Source: Parvibaculum indicum
GTDB lineage: Bacteria > Pseudomonadota > Alphaproteobacteria > Parvibaculales > Parvibaculaceae
Reading direction: 5' to 3'
NCBI RefSeq assembly: GCF_011762095.1
Contig: NZ_JAASQO010000011.1
Span: 1 to 64,000, forward strand
Length of the DNA: 64,000 bases
Under the pieces are notes generated by a model that was given only the letters and a program-made list of their open reading frames with translations, was not told the origin of the DNA and ran no database searches. A program made the position numbers and the translations under genes. The first letter of the stretch is position 1, and each line of letters opens with the position of its first letter. Positions 41,086 to 49,953 of the stretch are shown piece after piece.

Positions 41086-42242
41086 ATCCCCTCGCCTTCC
41101 GCCCGCCCGGCTTCGCTCCCCACGGCCACATCCCAGTAGCGCAGGGCGACATCGGCCTTGTCGGCGGTGAGGCTGTCGAACAGGCCGCCGATCCGGTCGA
41201 GATCCCGCTTGGTCGGCAGGCCTTCCTGGCGGGCATCCACCGCGACGACGATCAGTTCCCCGAACTCCTTGCGGGTGAGCGACACCGCCTTGGCGAACAC
41301 CGCCAGCGGTTCGCCGCCATGATCGTTCAGTATACGGTACATGGTTTCGGGCCGGACCTCGGACATGGCTGCGAGGTCTTCCGAGAAGCGGTCCAGGTCG
41401 CCCTTGCCCACGCCGGACACGAGCGCCATCAGCTTCTCGCGGTCGATCGCGCGCGGACGGCTCAGCAGGGACAGCGTCACGCGCATTGCCTCGTCCATGC
41501 CGCGCAATCCGTCCCCGTCGCCGAGGATGGGATCGAGAAGATCGTGGATGCGGGAGCGGTCGACGGTAAAGCGCTGCATGATTTCCAGCCGCTGCCCCCC
41601 GTCGCACCACCAGAACATCATCTGCGCCATGCGCGCGGAAAGTTCCGGACGCGCCAGCAGCGGCTCGCGGAATTCGGGATCGCTCGCACTGCGCGCCACG
41701 AGGATTTCGACGGCGCGGAGCGAAAGACGCAGCGAGCGGTTGTTGAGCAGGCGGCAAATCGTGGCCGTCTCCCCGCGTTCGACGATCTCGTCGGCAACGG
41801 CGCTCGACAGCGCGCGGCGCCCCGCGATGATGAACCGGTGCGGCTCGTCGCTCTCCGAAACGATACGCACCAGATCGCCGTCGGTGAGCGGCATGCCTTC
41901 CAGCAGAATTTCCTCGGCGATCTTCGCCTCGTCGCGCGCCAGCGCCATGGCCAGCTCGCGCGGGCAATCGCTCTGCTGCCCCAGCCGTTCGGCCAGCCGC
42001 AGGCGCATCCCCTCATCGAGACGGCTCACCAGTTGCGCCAGTACGCCGTCCAGCAGGTTGCGCTCCTGCGGCGGCACGAGATTGCTCGGCAGGAGCGCCA
42101 GATCCGCGATCCGGCGCAACACCGCCTCCCCGTCCCGGCCGGTGCCGGCGGGCGCGTCCAGGGTCGTATTCTGCGTATTGCCCAGAGCCATTGACGATGC
42201 GGGCGCGACCTTGCGCGGCGCTCCTTGATGAAACCCGCCCAT
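41082..42242 (-). CDS. DUF2336 protein
   Basis: This 386-residue soluble helical protein matches the alphaproteobacterial DUF2336 family. Helical-repeat segments include VLRRIADLALLPSNLVPPQE, EILLEGMPLTDGDLVRIVSE and RHxIAGRRALSSAVADEIVE-like units that resemble HEAT/ARM repeats. Function is unknown; members are often linked to cell-cycle or signalling genes. The start at 42242 is the first ATG; an internal ATG 17 codons on is possible. Just upstream, TTAAAACCTCGTAAA is a near match to a CtrA box. Confidence 0.8.
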   Translation of the reverse strand: MGGFHQGAPRKVAPASSMALGNTQNTTLDAPAGTGRDGEAVLRRIADLALLPSNLVPPQERNLLDGVLAQLVSRLDEGMRLRLAERLGQQSDCPRELAMALARDEAKIAEEILLEGMPLTDGDLVRIVSESDEPHRFIIAGRRALSSAVADEIVERGETATICRLLNNRSLRLSLRAVEILVARSASDPEFREPLLARPELSARMAQMMFWWCDGGQRLEIMQRFTVDRSRIHDLLDPILGDGDGLRGMDEAMRVTLSLLSRPRAIDREKLMALVSGVGKGDLDRFSEDLAAMSEVRPETMYRILNDHGGEPLAVFAKAVSLTRKEFGELIVVAVDARQEGLPTKRDLDRIGGLFDSLTADKADVALRYWDVAVGSEAGRAEGEGI

Positions 42243-42356
42243 AGTGAAACACCCGGGCTGTTAAAACCTCGTAAAGCATGATGGTCGCATTTGCGCCTAA
42301 TCCGCCGCCTCCCTATCTTCAGGGGCGGGACGAATGCCGAAAAAGGAGGCCGCGGG

Positions 42357-42665
42357 ATGCGTCGCAAGGCTGTTTTACGCGCGTTGATCGGCGGAATTCT
42401 GCCGATTCTGGCCGGTTGCGCGGATCTGGGCGCCAGTTCCCATGCCGGCGAGCCCGAATACAGGCAGGGCCATTCCGACGGCTGCTGGGCGGCCACATCC
42501 GGCCAGAAAGATGCGGCCAACCGGAACGAAGCGCTCTACAAGAGCAGCGACGCCTATCGGGCGGGCTGGAAGGCGGGCTTCAATTCCTGCCGCGTCGACA
42601 GCGGCGCGCGGAACGCCAACGACCCCTATACCGGGTCATCCGGCTCCGGCCCGTTCGGCTATTGA
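42357..42665 (+). CDS. Small lipoprotein of unknown function
   Basis: This 102-residue protein has a lipoprotein signal ending in LAGC (Cys21) after ALIGGILPI. The mature part has EPEYRQGHSDGCWAATSGQK and YRAGWKAGFNSCRVDSGARN, two cysteines set like a small disulfide-linked helical hairpin. A strong AAAGGAGG lies upstream of ATG 42357. It leads a run of three small exported genes. Function unknown. Confidence 0.75.
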   Translation: MRRKAVLRALIGGILPILAGCADLGASSHAGEPEYRQGHSDGCWAATSGQKDAANRNEALYKSSDAYRAGWKAGFNSCRVDSGARNANDPYTGSSGSGPFGY

Positions 42666-42720
42666 GTAACGGAAACGGAAAGTCCGGCGCCCGAGGGGCC
42701 GGTCGAGGGGGGAAAAACAT

Positions 42721-42993
42721 ATGCGCATAGCCATCGGCCTTATCGTCATCCTGATCGTCGCCGCCGTCGCGGCGCCGGTCCTCTATTACGGCACGACCGA
42801 TCCATGCCGGATGCTGGCGCAGGAAATGGCCGCGGATGCCTATAGGCCGATGGCCAGCACTCTGGGCGGCGACCCGGACGACGTGCCCGAAAGCGTGGAG
42901 CGCCCCATGCGCCTCATCACCAGCCAGATGTCGGGGCGCGAATGCAGCGAAGAACTCTGGGACCGCTGGTTCGGCGCCGGCGGGCCGTCGTGA
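42721..42993 (+). CDS. Small membrane-anchored protein of unknown function
   Basis: This 90-residue protein has an N-terminal membrane helix (IAIGLIVILIVAAVAAPVLY) and a short helical part with two cysteines (DPCRMLAQEM and GRECSEELWDRWF) that are probably periplasmic and paired. It lies 55 bp after the lipoprotein gene and 6 bp before the Rap1a-like gene, so the three may be one operon. Family not recognised. Confidence 0.68.
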   Translation: MRIAIGLIVILIVAAVAAPVLYYGTTDPCRMLAQEMAADAYRPMASTLGGDPDDVPESVERPMRLITSQMSGRECSEELWDRWFGAGGPS

Positions 42994-42999
42994 CCGCCC

Positions 43000-43458
43000 A
43001 TGGCGAAGCTCTCCCGCGCGCGCATCATTCTCATGGGCCTCGGTCTTGCCTTTGCCATCGCCCTGCCCCTGACCTCGTTCGTCCCGACGTCGGAGGCGCG
43101 CCCGCGCATCTCCACGGGCCGCGAGCTTTACGCCGCCTGCAAGGCGCTGGCCGCCTGGCATCTCAATCCCGTCGGCCACACGCCGATCCCGGCGCGCAAC
43201 TGCCGCCAATACATCGTCAACTATTTCACCGTGATCCATTATCTTCATACGGATGAAGCGGCGAAGAAGGTATTCGGCAATTCCGCCAAGGATCCCTATG
43301 CCTGCCTCAATCTCGACGGCCCGCGCAGCTACGACCAGCTCGCCGCGCGCATCGTCCGCACGGCGGAGTGGCACCCGGAACTCATGGACACGGATGCGGT
43401 GAAACTGATGAGCCGCACCTTCCTCGACAGGCCGCCCTGCACGGACAACATGAACTGA
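43000..43458 (+). CDS. Exported Rap1a/Tai-like protein
   Basis: This 152-residue protein has a signal peptide (ARIILMGLGLAFAIALPLTS, cleavage near SEA). The mature domain has TGRELYAACKA, RNCRQYIVNYFTVIHYL, YACLNLDGPRSYDQLAARIV and RTAEWHPELMD, ending RPPC. This is the four-cysteine helical pattern of the Rap1a/Tai family, whose founders are T6SS immunity proteins, although most chromosomal members have no assigned effector. No T6SS gene is visible here. Confidence 0.72.
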   Translation: MAKLSRARIILMGLGLAFAIALPLTSFVPTSEARPRISTGRELYAACKALAAWHLNPVGHTPIPARNCRQYIVNYFTVIHYLHTDEAAKKVFGNSAKDPYACLNLDGPRSYDQLAARIVRTAEWHPELMDTDAVKLMSRTFLDRPPCTDNMN

Positions 43459-43465
43459 GGGAACG

Positions 43466-43558
43466 AATGTCGTCCCGGCACTTGTTGCCGGGACCCACTC
43501 GCATCGGCCGCTTGCCGCAACGCCAATGGATCCCGGGAACAGGTCCCGGGATGACAGC
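43466..43558. repeat. Family A palindromic repeat pair
   Basis: GTCGTCCCGGCACTTGTTGC, CGGGACCCACTCGCATCGGC and GGATCCCGGGAACAGGTCCC, ending GGGATGACAG. Two hairpins in opposite orientation lie between the convergent Rap1a-like and SDR genes. Confidence 0.8.
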
Positions 43559-43607
43559 CAGGGTTGGGGTTCCTTCACGCTATCCAGCGGATGAAAGCCC
43601 GCCCGCG

Positions 43608-44354
43608 TCAAACAGGCTGCGCCGTCGGGCGGAACACGATCTCGCTCACATCCACATCCTTCGGCTGGCCGATCGCGAAAGCGATCATGCGTGCGAAGCT
43701 GTCGGCGGGTATGGCGATCCGGTCGACGAAATCGCGCACGCTCGTCGCAATATCCTGCTCGCTGATATGGTCGAGCAGTTCCGTCGCCACCGCGCCGGGC
43801 GAAATGATCGTCGTGCGGAGGTTGTAGGGCTTCACCTCCTGGCGCAGCCCTTCGGAGATCGCCCGCACGGCGAATTTCGTGCCGCAATAGACCGCCGCGC
43901 CCGGCTCCACCTTGTGGCCGTAGACCGAGGACACATTGATGATATGGCCGTCCTTCTGTTCCTTCATGTGGGGCAGCGCCGCGGCGATGCCGTTCAGCAC
44001 GCCCTTGATGTTGACGTCCACCATCTGGTCCCACTCGTCGAATTTGAGCCGTTCCAGCGGCGCAAGCGGCATCAGGCCCGCATTGTTGAGCAGCACGTCG
44101 ATGCGGCCATAGGTCTCGACCGCCTTGTCCACCAGCGCCTTCACCTCCTCGCGCTTGGTCACGTCGGTCGCCACGGCCAGCGCCTTGCCACCCTTGTCGG
44201 TGATTTCCTTGGCCAGCGCCTCGATCCGGTCCGCCCGGCGCGCGCCGATGACGACCGTTGCGCCTTCCCCGGCCAGATGGCGCGCGGTGGCCGCGCCCAT
44301 GCCGCTGCTCGCACCGGTAATGACGACCACCTTGTCCTGAATATTGTCGTTCAT
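43608..44354 (-). CDS. Short-chain dehydrogenase/reductase
   Basis: This 248-residue NAD(P)-dependent oxidoreductase has TGASSGMG (residues 13-20), LLNNAG near 88, the catalytic Ser in INVSSVYG and the YCGTK pair near 155-159. Arg38-39 (GARRADR) after the second strand favours NADP(H). It is last in the operon cupin-CMD-tautomerase-SDR, 46 bp after the tautomerase, so it may act on a keto or hydroxy intermediate of that pathway. Substrate unknown. Confidence 0.9.
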   Translation of the reverse strand: MNDNIQDKVVVITGASSGMGAATARHLAGEGATVVIGARRADRIEALAKEITDKGGKALAVATDVTKREEVKALVDKAVETYGRIDVLLNNAGLMPLAPLERLKFDEWDQMVDVNIKGVLNGIAAALPHMKEQKDGHIINVSSVYGHKVEPGAAVYCGTKFAVRAISEGLRQEVKPYNLRTTIISPGAVATELLDHISEQDIATSVRDFVDRIAIPADSFARMIAFAIGQPKDVDVSEIVFRPTAQPV

Positions 44355-44400
44355 TTCATGTCTCCTTGTCCGCCGGTCCCGCTACGTCGCGCCGCTTTCT

Positions 44401-44631
44401 TCAAAGCGGGTCGTAGCCCGGCTCCTTGTAGAGGGTGTTCCATTTGTCCTTGATCTCCGGCTTGTAGACCTTCTCGGTCCACTCCTTCGCCGGGACTTCT
44501 TCCAGCGCGACCGACACGGAGTCCGCGCCATTGCCGAGGATTTTCCCGATATCGCGGGTGATCGCCTCGGCCAGGTCCTTCTTCTGCTTCTCGCTGCTGC
44601 CGGGCCAGAGCTTGACGACGACATGGGGCAT
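44401..44631 (-). CDS. 4-oxalocrotonate tautomerase-family enzyme
   Basis: This 76-residue protein starts [19 protein letters not shown]. After Met removal the catalytic Pro1 is exposed, as the family needs. Arg of the helix (ITRDIGKIL) and the [12 protein letters not shown] segment fit a 4-OT-like tautomerase, slightly longer than the 62-residue type. It lies 11 bp downstream of the carboxymuconolactone decarboxylase-like gene. The frame open to 44706 is an artefact of overlap. Confidence 0.88.
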   Translation of the reverse strand: MPHVVVKLWPGSSEKQKKDLAEAITRDIGKILGNGADSVSVALEEVPAKEWTEKVYKPEIKDKWNTLYKEPGYDPL

Positions 44632-44642
44632 GGCCGTCTCCT

Positions 44643-44975
44643 TCAGCTTTCGGTGTCGTTGAAAACGCGTTCCGCGATGGGCAGCGCCGTGTTCGCCGTC
44701 GGCCATCCCGCATAAAAGGCAAGATGCGTGATCGCCTCGATGATCTCGTCCTTCGTGAGCCCGTTCTCCAGCGCCTTCTTCAAATGAAAGGGCAGCTCGT
44801 TGACGCGGTAGAGCGAGATGAGCGAGGCAACCGTGACGAGGCTGCGGTCGCGGGACGAAAGGCCCGGCCGCTCCCAGACATCGCCGAACAGAACATCGTC
44901 GGTATAGTCCGCCAGCGCGGGCGCGATATGGCCGAACGCTTTTTTGGCATGATCGGGCTTTGCATGATCCGACAT
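44643..44975 (-). CDS. Carboxymuconolactone decarboxylase-family protein
   Basis: This 110-residue protein belongs to the CMD/AhpD-like helical family: [60 protein letters not shown] and [16 protein letters not shown]. It matches the decarboxylase branch (no CxxC of AhpD). With the adjacent cupin and tautomerase it suggests a ring-cleavage-like or quinone-stress pathway. It starts 5 bp after the cupin stop. Confidence 0.88.
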   Translation of the reverse strand: MSDHAKPDHAKKAFGHIAPALADYTDDVLFGDVWERPGLSSRDRSLVTVASLISLYRVNELPFHLKKALENGLTKDEIIEAITHLAFYAGWPTANTALPIAERVFNDTES

Positions 44976-44980
44976 GGCGC

Positions 44981-45403
44981 TCACCCCTTCCCGTTCTTCG
45001 AGGGGCCGGGCAGATACTGCTCGTCGGTGACGGGCTCCAGCCAGTCCACGACCTTGCCGTCCAGCGCTTCCTGAACCGCGATATGCGTCATGGAGGTGGT
45101 CGGCGTTGCGCCGTGCCAGTGCTTGTGGCCCGGCGGGCACCAGATCACGTCGCCCGCGCGGATTTCCTCGATGGGCTCGCCCTCGCATTGCGTCCAGCCG
45201 ACGCCCGAGGTCACGATCAGCGTCTGGCCCAGCGGATGCGTATGCCAGTTCGTCCGCGCGCCCGGCTCGAAGGTCACGCTGGCGGCGGAAACGCGCGCCG
45301 GCGCCTCGGTCTGCACGAGCGGATCGACGCGGACGGTGCCGGTGAAAAATTCGCTCGGCCCCTGCTGCGACGGGCGCGAGCCGTTTCGATAGATAAAGCT
45401 CAT
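44981..45403 (-). CDS. Cupin-domain protein
   Basis: This 140-residue single cupin has ligands in [17 protein letters not shown] (two His, Gln/Glu position) and [17 protein letters not shown]. It resembles the small cupins annotated next to CMD genes. It is first in the operon cupin-CMD-tautomerase-SDR. ATG 45403 was chosen; the longer frame lacks family similarity. The divergent LysR gene starts 125 bp away. Confidence 0.85.
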   Translation of the reverse strand: MSFIYRNGSRPSQQGPSEFFTGTVRVDPLVQTEAPARVSAASVTFEPGARTNWHTHPLGQTLIVTSGVGWTQCEGEPIEEIRAGDVIWCPPGHKHWHGATPTTSMTHIAVQEALDGKVVDWLEPVTDEQYLPGPSKNGKG

Positions 45404-45482
45404 TTCGGACCTCCTCTGCCTTCGATGGCGGGCGGGGACGTTCCCCACCCTTGCTACAGGAGATAGTCGCATTGACCGGCCG

Positions 45483-45526
45483 GGATTAGGCCGTATTATC
45501 CGATTACACTTATTAGTATGGCTAAT
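45483..45526. promoter_or_regulatory. LysR-type binding sites in the divergent promoter
   Basis: ATTAG-TATGG-CTAAT (45512-45526) is a perfect T-N11-A palindrome ending 2 bp before the LysR start. A second weaker site, GGAT-N11-ATCC (45483-45501), lies upstream. This arrangement suits autorepression and activation of the cupin operon. Confidence 0.65.
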
Positions 45527-45528
45527 GA

Positions 45529-46422
45529 ATGGCGCATGAAAACCTGAACGATCTGGCCGCTTTCCTCGCGGTCGCGCAGGAACGCAGCTTCACCAGGGCG
45601 GCGGCGAAGCTCGGCGTCTCGCAATCCGCGCTGAGCCAGACAATCAGCAATCTGGAGGCCCGTCTCGGCCTGCGCCTCCTCACCCGGACGACCCGCAGCG
45701 TCGCCCCGACGGATGCGGGCGAGCGTCTGGCGCGAACGCTCGCGCCGCGCCTTGAGGAAATCGACGCCGAACTCACCGAACTGACGGAGCTGCGCGAGAA
45801 ACCGGCGGGCACCATCCGCATCACGGCGGACGAACATGCCGCCGGCATGGTGCTCTGGCCGGCGCTTGAGAAATTCCTGCCGGACTATCCCGACATCAAG
45901 GTCGAGATCGTCATCGATTTCGGCCTGACCGATATCGTGGCCGAACGCTATGACGCCGGCGTGCGCAATGTCGAAACCGTGGCGAAGGACATGATCGCGG
46001 TCCCCATCGGCCCGCCCATGCGCATGGCCGTTGTGGGCAGTCCGGACTATTTCAGCGGACGCACCCGGCCAAAGGTGCCGCAGGACCTGACCTCGCATCG
46101 CTGCATCAATCTGCGCCTGCCCACCCATGGCGGCCTCTATGCCTGGGAGTTCGACAAGGACGGTCGCGAATTGCGCGTGCGCGTCGACGGCCAGCTCATT
46201 TTCAACAGCGTTTCCATGATGGTGAAGGCCGCGCTCGGCGGCGCGGGGCTTGCCTATGTGCCGGAAGCGGAAGTGACCGGGCACCTGAAGAAAAAGCGCC
46301 TCATCCGCGTGCTGGAGGACTGGTGCGAGCCTTTCTCCGGCTACCACCTTTATTATCCCAGCCGCCGCCAGCACGCCCCCGCCTTCGCCCTTCTCGTCGA
46401 GGCGCTGCGCTACCGCAAATAG
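45529..46422 (+). CDS. LysR-family transcriptional regulator
   Basis: This 297-residue regulator has an N-terminal HTH ([40 protein letters not shown]) and a periplasmic-binding-protein-like effector domain from about residue 90. It is divergent from the cupin-CMD-tautomerase-SDR operon and probably activates it in response to a pathway compound or oxidative/electrophile stress; its nearest functional class cannot be named. T-N11-A sites lie just upstream. Confidence 0.93.
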   Translation: MAHENLNDLAAFLAVAQERSFTRAAAKLGVSQSALSQTISNLEARLGLRLLTRTTRSVAPTDAGERLARTLAPRLEEIDAELTELTELREKPAGTIRITADEHAAGMVLWPALEKFLPDYPDIKVEIVIDFGLTDIVAERYDAGVRNVETVAKDMIAVPIGPPMRMAVVGSPDYFSGRTRPKVPQDLTSHRCINLRLPTHGGLYAWEFDKDGRELRVRVDGQLIFNSVSMMVKAALGGAGLAYVPEAEVTGHLKKKRLIRVLEDWCEPFSGYHLYYPSRRQHAPAFALLVEALRYRK

Positions 46423-46498
46423 GCGAGCGGCGCGGCAGGTTCCCTTCCGTGTATAATGATCGGGGAGAAGGTCGGTCCCTCGGTAAGAGTCGAGTTCG

Positions 46499-47299
46499 AT
46501 GAGTAAACTGAAAATAGCGCTTGGGCAGATGCGGATCGACGACGGAAACGCGCCCGACAATCTGCCCCATAATCTGAAACGCATCGAAGCGATCATCGAA
46601 GAGGCCGGACCGGGCCACGATCTCATCGTCCTGCCGGAAACCGCGACCAGCGGATTTGCCGACCGCGCGAGCGTGGCGGCGGTCGCCGAACCGCTGACCG
46701 GCCCCACCGTCGAAAGGCTGACCGGGCTCGCCGCGCGCCATGCCTGCGTCATCGCCATCGGTCTTGCGGAACTGAGCGGCGAGGATTTTTTCAACACCGC
46801 CGCCATCATCGGCCCCGGCGGGCTGCTGATGGCCTATCGCAAGACGCATCTCTGGCGCGACGATCTCGCCATCTTCCGCCCCGGCTCGGAGGTGGCCGTC
46901 GCGGATATCGGCGGCTACAGGCTCGGCGCGCTCATCTGCTACGACGTCGAATTCCCCGAACCCGCCCGCCTCGCCGCGGCGCAAGGCGCCGACCTCATCG
47001 CGCTCAGCAACGGCAATATGAACCCTTACGGCGACGTCCACCGCCGCGCCATCGCCGCCCGCGCGCAGGAAAACCAGCTCTTCGTCGCCGTCGCCAACCG
47101 CGTCGGCGATGGCAAAGACATGACCTTCGCCGGCGGCAGCATGGTCGCCGGCCCGGACGGCAGCACGCTTCTCGAAATGGGCACCGAAGAAGCCATCGGC
47201 TCCCTCGAAATCGACCTCGATCAGGTGAGCCTCGCGCGCCGGGATTATTGCTATCTCGACGAAAGGCGGTTCCGGATCGAAGGGGACGCCAAACCTTAG
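46499..47299 (+). CDS. Carbon-nitrogen hydrolase (nitrilase superfamily)
   Basis: This 266-residue amidase-like enzyme has the catalytic triad Glu47 in VLPETATSG, Lys115 in YRKTHLW and Cys147 in LICYDVEFPE. The length is normal for the family. It probably hydrolyses a small amide or omega-amide; similarity to omega-amidase or deaminated-glutathione amidase is possible. It is transcribed away from LysR, 76 bp after it, and may not belong to the same unit. Repeats follow. Confidence 0.9.
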   Translation: MSKLKIALGQMRIDDGNAPDNLPHNLKRIEAIIEEAGPGHDLIVLPETATSGFADRASVAAVAEPLTGPTVERLTGLAARHACVIAIGLAELSGEDFFNTAAIIGPGGLLMAYRKTHLWRDDLAIFRPGSEVAVADIGGYRLGALICYDVEFPEPARLAAAQGADLIALSNGNMNPYGDVHRRAIAARAQENQLFVAVANRVGDGKDMTFAGGSMVAGPDGSTLLEMGTEEAIGSLEIDLDQVSLARRDYCYLDERRFRIEGDAKP

Positions 47300-47512
47300 C
47301 TGTCATCCCGGCGAAAGCCGGGACCCACTCGCATCAACCGCTTGCCGCAGCGCCAATGGATCCCGGGAACAAGTCCCGGGACGACAGTTTTGTCTGTGGG
47401 TAGAGAAGAAATCAAAAACTCGGTGTCGTCCCGGCACTCGTTGCCGGGACCCACTCTCGGTAGCTCCTTGTCGAAGCCCCAATGGGTCCCGGCTTTCGCC
47501 GGGATGACATTG
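47300..47512. repeat. Cluster of family A palindromic repeats
   Basis: Four units alternate in orientation: GTCATCCCGGCGAAAGCCGG (47302), GGATCCCGGGAACAAGTCCC (47359), GTCGTCCCGGCACTCGTTGC (47425) and GGGTCCCGGCTTTCGCCGGG (47485). They fill the gap between the convergent amidase and DUF2332 genes. Confidence 0.85.
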
Positions 47513-47516
47513 GGAG

Positions 47517-48560
47517 TTAAGTCCACCGCGTCCAGCGCCCATGGAAATCCGTGCGGGCGAGCTCCAAATCCTCCCCCGAGGGCCACAACCGCAATCGCAA
47601 CGACGCCGAACTCGGATCGGTTTCATCCGCCTCCATGCTCAGCCAGGCGAGCGGTGCATCTTCGCTCGCTTCAAGGGCGGCTTCTTTCATCACCGCTTCA
47701 ATCCGCGCCTGCGTTTCCGCCGGCAAATATTGCCAGACGATGGTGTGAGAGAGCACGCGCGTATGCCCCGCCTTGCTCGGCTTTGCGAAATGCCGCGCGA
47801 CCCATTCCACCGCATCGGCCTTTTCCACCTGCGTGCCGCTCCGCGCGGCGGCATCGACCGCCGCCTCAATCCGGGCGAGCCGCGCCGTCTGGTCCGGCCA
47901 GATATAGGAAAGCAGCCTTTCGCGTGCGGCCCCGTCTGACATGTCGAGCGGGTTCAGGTCGCAGCCCCGACGCGAGGCGACGGCAAGCGGTGCGTCGAGC
48001 GGCGGCGTCTCGCCTTCCCATGACGACATGATTTTGACCGGCGATGTGGGATCGCCCCATTCGCGCCCGCCGAGATCGTAATGATAGCGGTCGAAATTGA
48101 GGTTGAGCCCGGCGCTCGACCCAATCTCATGAAGGGCGAGCGGCAGGCCCGTCCGCGCCGCGATGTGGAGGCACCCGCCAAGGATCGCATTCGACCGCGA
48201 GACCTCGTTCGTCTGCGGCGCGCTGTCGAGAAACGCCGTCAGGAACGCGTCTTCCCGTTCCATCGCCGCGGCAAGCGCCTGCCACAACTCGTCATCCGTC
48301 ACCTCGTTCGGCGGATAGGCCGGCGCGAGCGATGCCCTGTCCTGCCGCTTCAGCGCATGAAACGCACCCGCCGCGCGGATCGGCAGCGCATCGCTTTGCG
48401 GATCGCCCTCCCACGCAAGGATGCGATTACCGAAATTCGTGCGCGCGTCGAGCCGCTCGCCCAGCAACCGGCACAGCCGCGCATTGAGGGGCGAACCCAG
48501 ATAGTCGCAGGCGATGGATTGCCGCTCGAAAGCGGCGCGAATGTCGTTGCTGTTCGTCAC
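47517..48560 (-). CDS. DUF2332 protein
   Basis: This 347-residue soluble protein matches DUF2332 by the N-terminal FERQSIACDYLGSPLNARLC, the central NEVSRSNAILGGCLHIAART, LALHEIGSSAGLNLNFDRYH, and C-terminal GRWTRWT. EIGSSAGLNL resembles a methyltransferase-like glycine motif, so a SAM-dependent role is possible, but this is a guess. It starts at GTG 48560. Function unknown. Confidence 0.82.
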   Translation of the reverse strand: MTNSNDIRAAFERQSIACDYLGSPLNARLCRLLGERLDARTNFGNRILAWEGDPQSDALPIRAAGAFHALKRQDRASLAPAYPPNEVTDDELWQALAAAMEREDAFLTAFLDSAPQTNEVSRSNAILGGCLHIAARTGLPLALHEIGSSAGLNLNFDRYHYDLGGREWGDPTSPVKIMSSWEGETPPLDAPLAVASRRGCDLNPLDMSDGAARERLLSYIWPDQTARLARIEAAVDAAARSGTQVEKADAVEWVARHFAKPSKAGHTRVLSHTIVWQYLPAETQARIEAVMKEAALEASEDAPLAWLSMEADETDPSSASLRLRLWPSGEDLELARTDFHGRWTRWT

Positions 48561-48577
48561 TTTTGATTATGCCTTCC

Positions 48578-48666
48578 ATGTCGTCCCGGCACTTGTTGCC
48601 GGGACCCACTCACTTTTCCATTTGCCGAAGAGCCAATGGATCCCGGGAACAAGTCCCGGGATGACA
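48578..48666. repeat. Family A palindromic repeat pair
   Basis: GTCGTCCCGGCACTTGTTGC, CGGGACCCACTCACTTTTCC and GGATCCCGGGAACAAGTCCC form two opposed hairpins between the DUF2332 start and the citrate synthase stop. Confidence 0.8.
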
Positions 48667-48690
48667 CTGACAAAGGAAGCAACCAAGCGG

Positions 48691-49839
48691 CTACGCCGCT
48701 TCCGTCTCGTCGTCCGGCCACGGGCCGACATAGCGCGACTGCGGACGGATGAGGCGTCCCACCCTTTCCTGTTCGATCACATGCGCCGTCCAGCCTGCGA
48801 TCCGCGACATGCCGAAGATCGCCGTGAAGGCCGCGCGCGGAATGCCCAGCGCCTCGAGCAATATGGCGGTGTAGTATTCCATATTCGTGTCGAGCGGGCG
48901 GTCGGGCTTGGCGCGCTTCAGGGCGGCCAGCGCTTCCTTTTCCACTTCTCGGGCAAAGACGATGCGCTCATTGCCGTCGGTGATATAGGTCAGCGCCGTG
49001 TTGAAAACATCCGCACGCGGATCGCGCACGCGGTAGACGCGATGGCCGAAGCCCATCAGCCGTCCGCCCTCGCCGATTTCCCTTTCGAGCCAGGGGCGGA
49101 TGTTCTCCTGCGTGCCGATCGCATCCAGCATGTCGAGCACCGGCCCCGGCGCGCCGCCATGGAGCGGGCCCTTCAGTGCGCAGAGCCCGGCGACCACGGC
49201 GGAGATCATGCCCGCCCTTGTCGAGGCCGTCACGCGGGCGGCGAAGGTCGAGGCGTTCATGCCGTGGTCGGCCACCGTGACGAGATAGGCGTTGAGCGCC
49301 TTCACCTCGCCCTCGCCCGGCGCCCTTCCATTCAGCATACGGAGGAAATCCGCCGCCTGCCCCGCCTTCGGGTCCGGCGCGATGTTCTCCTTGCCTTCCC
49401 CGGCCCGGCAGAGCGCGGCCACGAAAACGGGCGCGGCGCCCAGCGCGCGGATATGGGCGGGGATATCTCCCTCGTCCGGCAGCAGGGCGAGCCCCGCGCG
49501 CAGGCCCTCGATCACGTTGAGCCCTCGCGCAACGCCGACGAGCCCCGGCACCAGCCGATAGGCGTCTTCGCGCGACCGGCCGAGCAGGTCACGCACCTCC
49601 TCCGCTTCCGGCGCGGGATCGAGCCCCGCCGCGGCCCAGAGTTCGGCCGCCGCCGCCTCGAAGTCATGCGTCTCGGCCAGCGCCTCCACCTTGTGCCCGG
49701 CGACGATCAGCCGGCCGGCCTGACCGTCCACATCGCTCAGTGCCGTCTCGGCGGCGACCACCTCGTCGAGGCCGCTCGCGCTGGCATCCTTCAAGGCATG
49801 GTCCCAATCTCGCCCCGCCTTCATCTCTATCTTGCTCAT
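48691..49839 (-). CDS. Citrate synthase-family enzyme (no HTH)
   Basis: This 382-residue enzyme condenses acetyl-CoA or propionyl-CoA with oxaloacetate. Catalytic-region motifs are VADHGMNASTF (His), LKGPLHGGAPG (His) and GFGHRVYRVRDPRA (substrate-binding His/Arg). The length resembles short type I/2-methylcitrate synthases. It is divergent from a second citrate-synthase-family gene that has an N-terminal HTH. No prp or other TCA genes are adjacent, so the physiological substrate is unclear. Confidence 0.9.
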   Translation of the reverse strand: MSKIEMKAGRDWDHALKDASASGLDEVVAAETALSDVDGQAGRLIVAGHKVEALAETHDFEAAAAELWAAAGLDPAPEAEEVRDLLGRSREDAYRLVPGLVGVARGLNVIEGLRAGLALLPDEGDIPAHIRALGAAPVFVAALCRAGEGKENIAPDPKAGQAADFLRMLNGRAPGEGEVKALNAYLVTVADHGMNASTFAARVTASTRAGMISAVVAGLCALKGPLHGGAPGPVLDMLDAIGTQENIRPWLEREIGEGGRLMGFGHRVYRVRDPRADVFNTALTYITDGNERIVFAREVEKEALAALKRAKPDRPLDTNMEYYTAILLEALGIPRAAFTAIFGMSRIAGWTAHVIEQERVGRLIRPQSRYVGPWPDDETEAA

Positions 49840-49884
49840 GGCATCACCTTTCTCAGCGAATTCATGAGCGGAAACTGGCGATGG

Positions 49885-49919
49885 CTTGATTATTGGTCAA
49901 TCTTGATTAAGCTAATCAA
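49885..49919. promoter_or_regulatory. Palindrome and repeat in the divergent citrate synthase promoter
   Basis: TTGATTA-AGC-TAATCAA (49903-49919) is a perfect 7-bp inverted repeat; CTTGATTA occurs at 49885-49892 and again at 49902-49909, 17 bp apart. It lies in the 114-bp AT-rich gap between the two citrate synthase genes. The HTH-bearing enzyme is the obvious candidate to bind it (inference). Confidence 0.55.
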
Positions 49920-49953
49920 TATTAAAATACTTTTGCGGCGCAGCATTTCGGAA

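Noticed and set aside
43000-43458. Rap1a/Tai-like protein as part of a T6SS immunity pair
   Set aside because: No effector or T6SS component is in the window, so only the fold similarity is reported.
42580-44034. 484-residue minus-strand frame across the Rap1a-like and SDR genes
   Set aside because: It overlaps several genes with stronger evidence and reads through a palindromic repeat.
48514-49953. Long N-terminal extension of the HTH citrate synthase frame
   Set aside because: It would overlap the opposite citrate synthase and cross repeats; the ATG at 49954 starts directly before the HTH.
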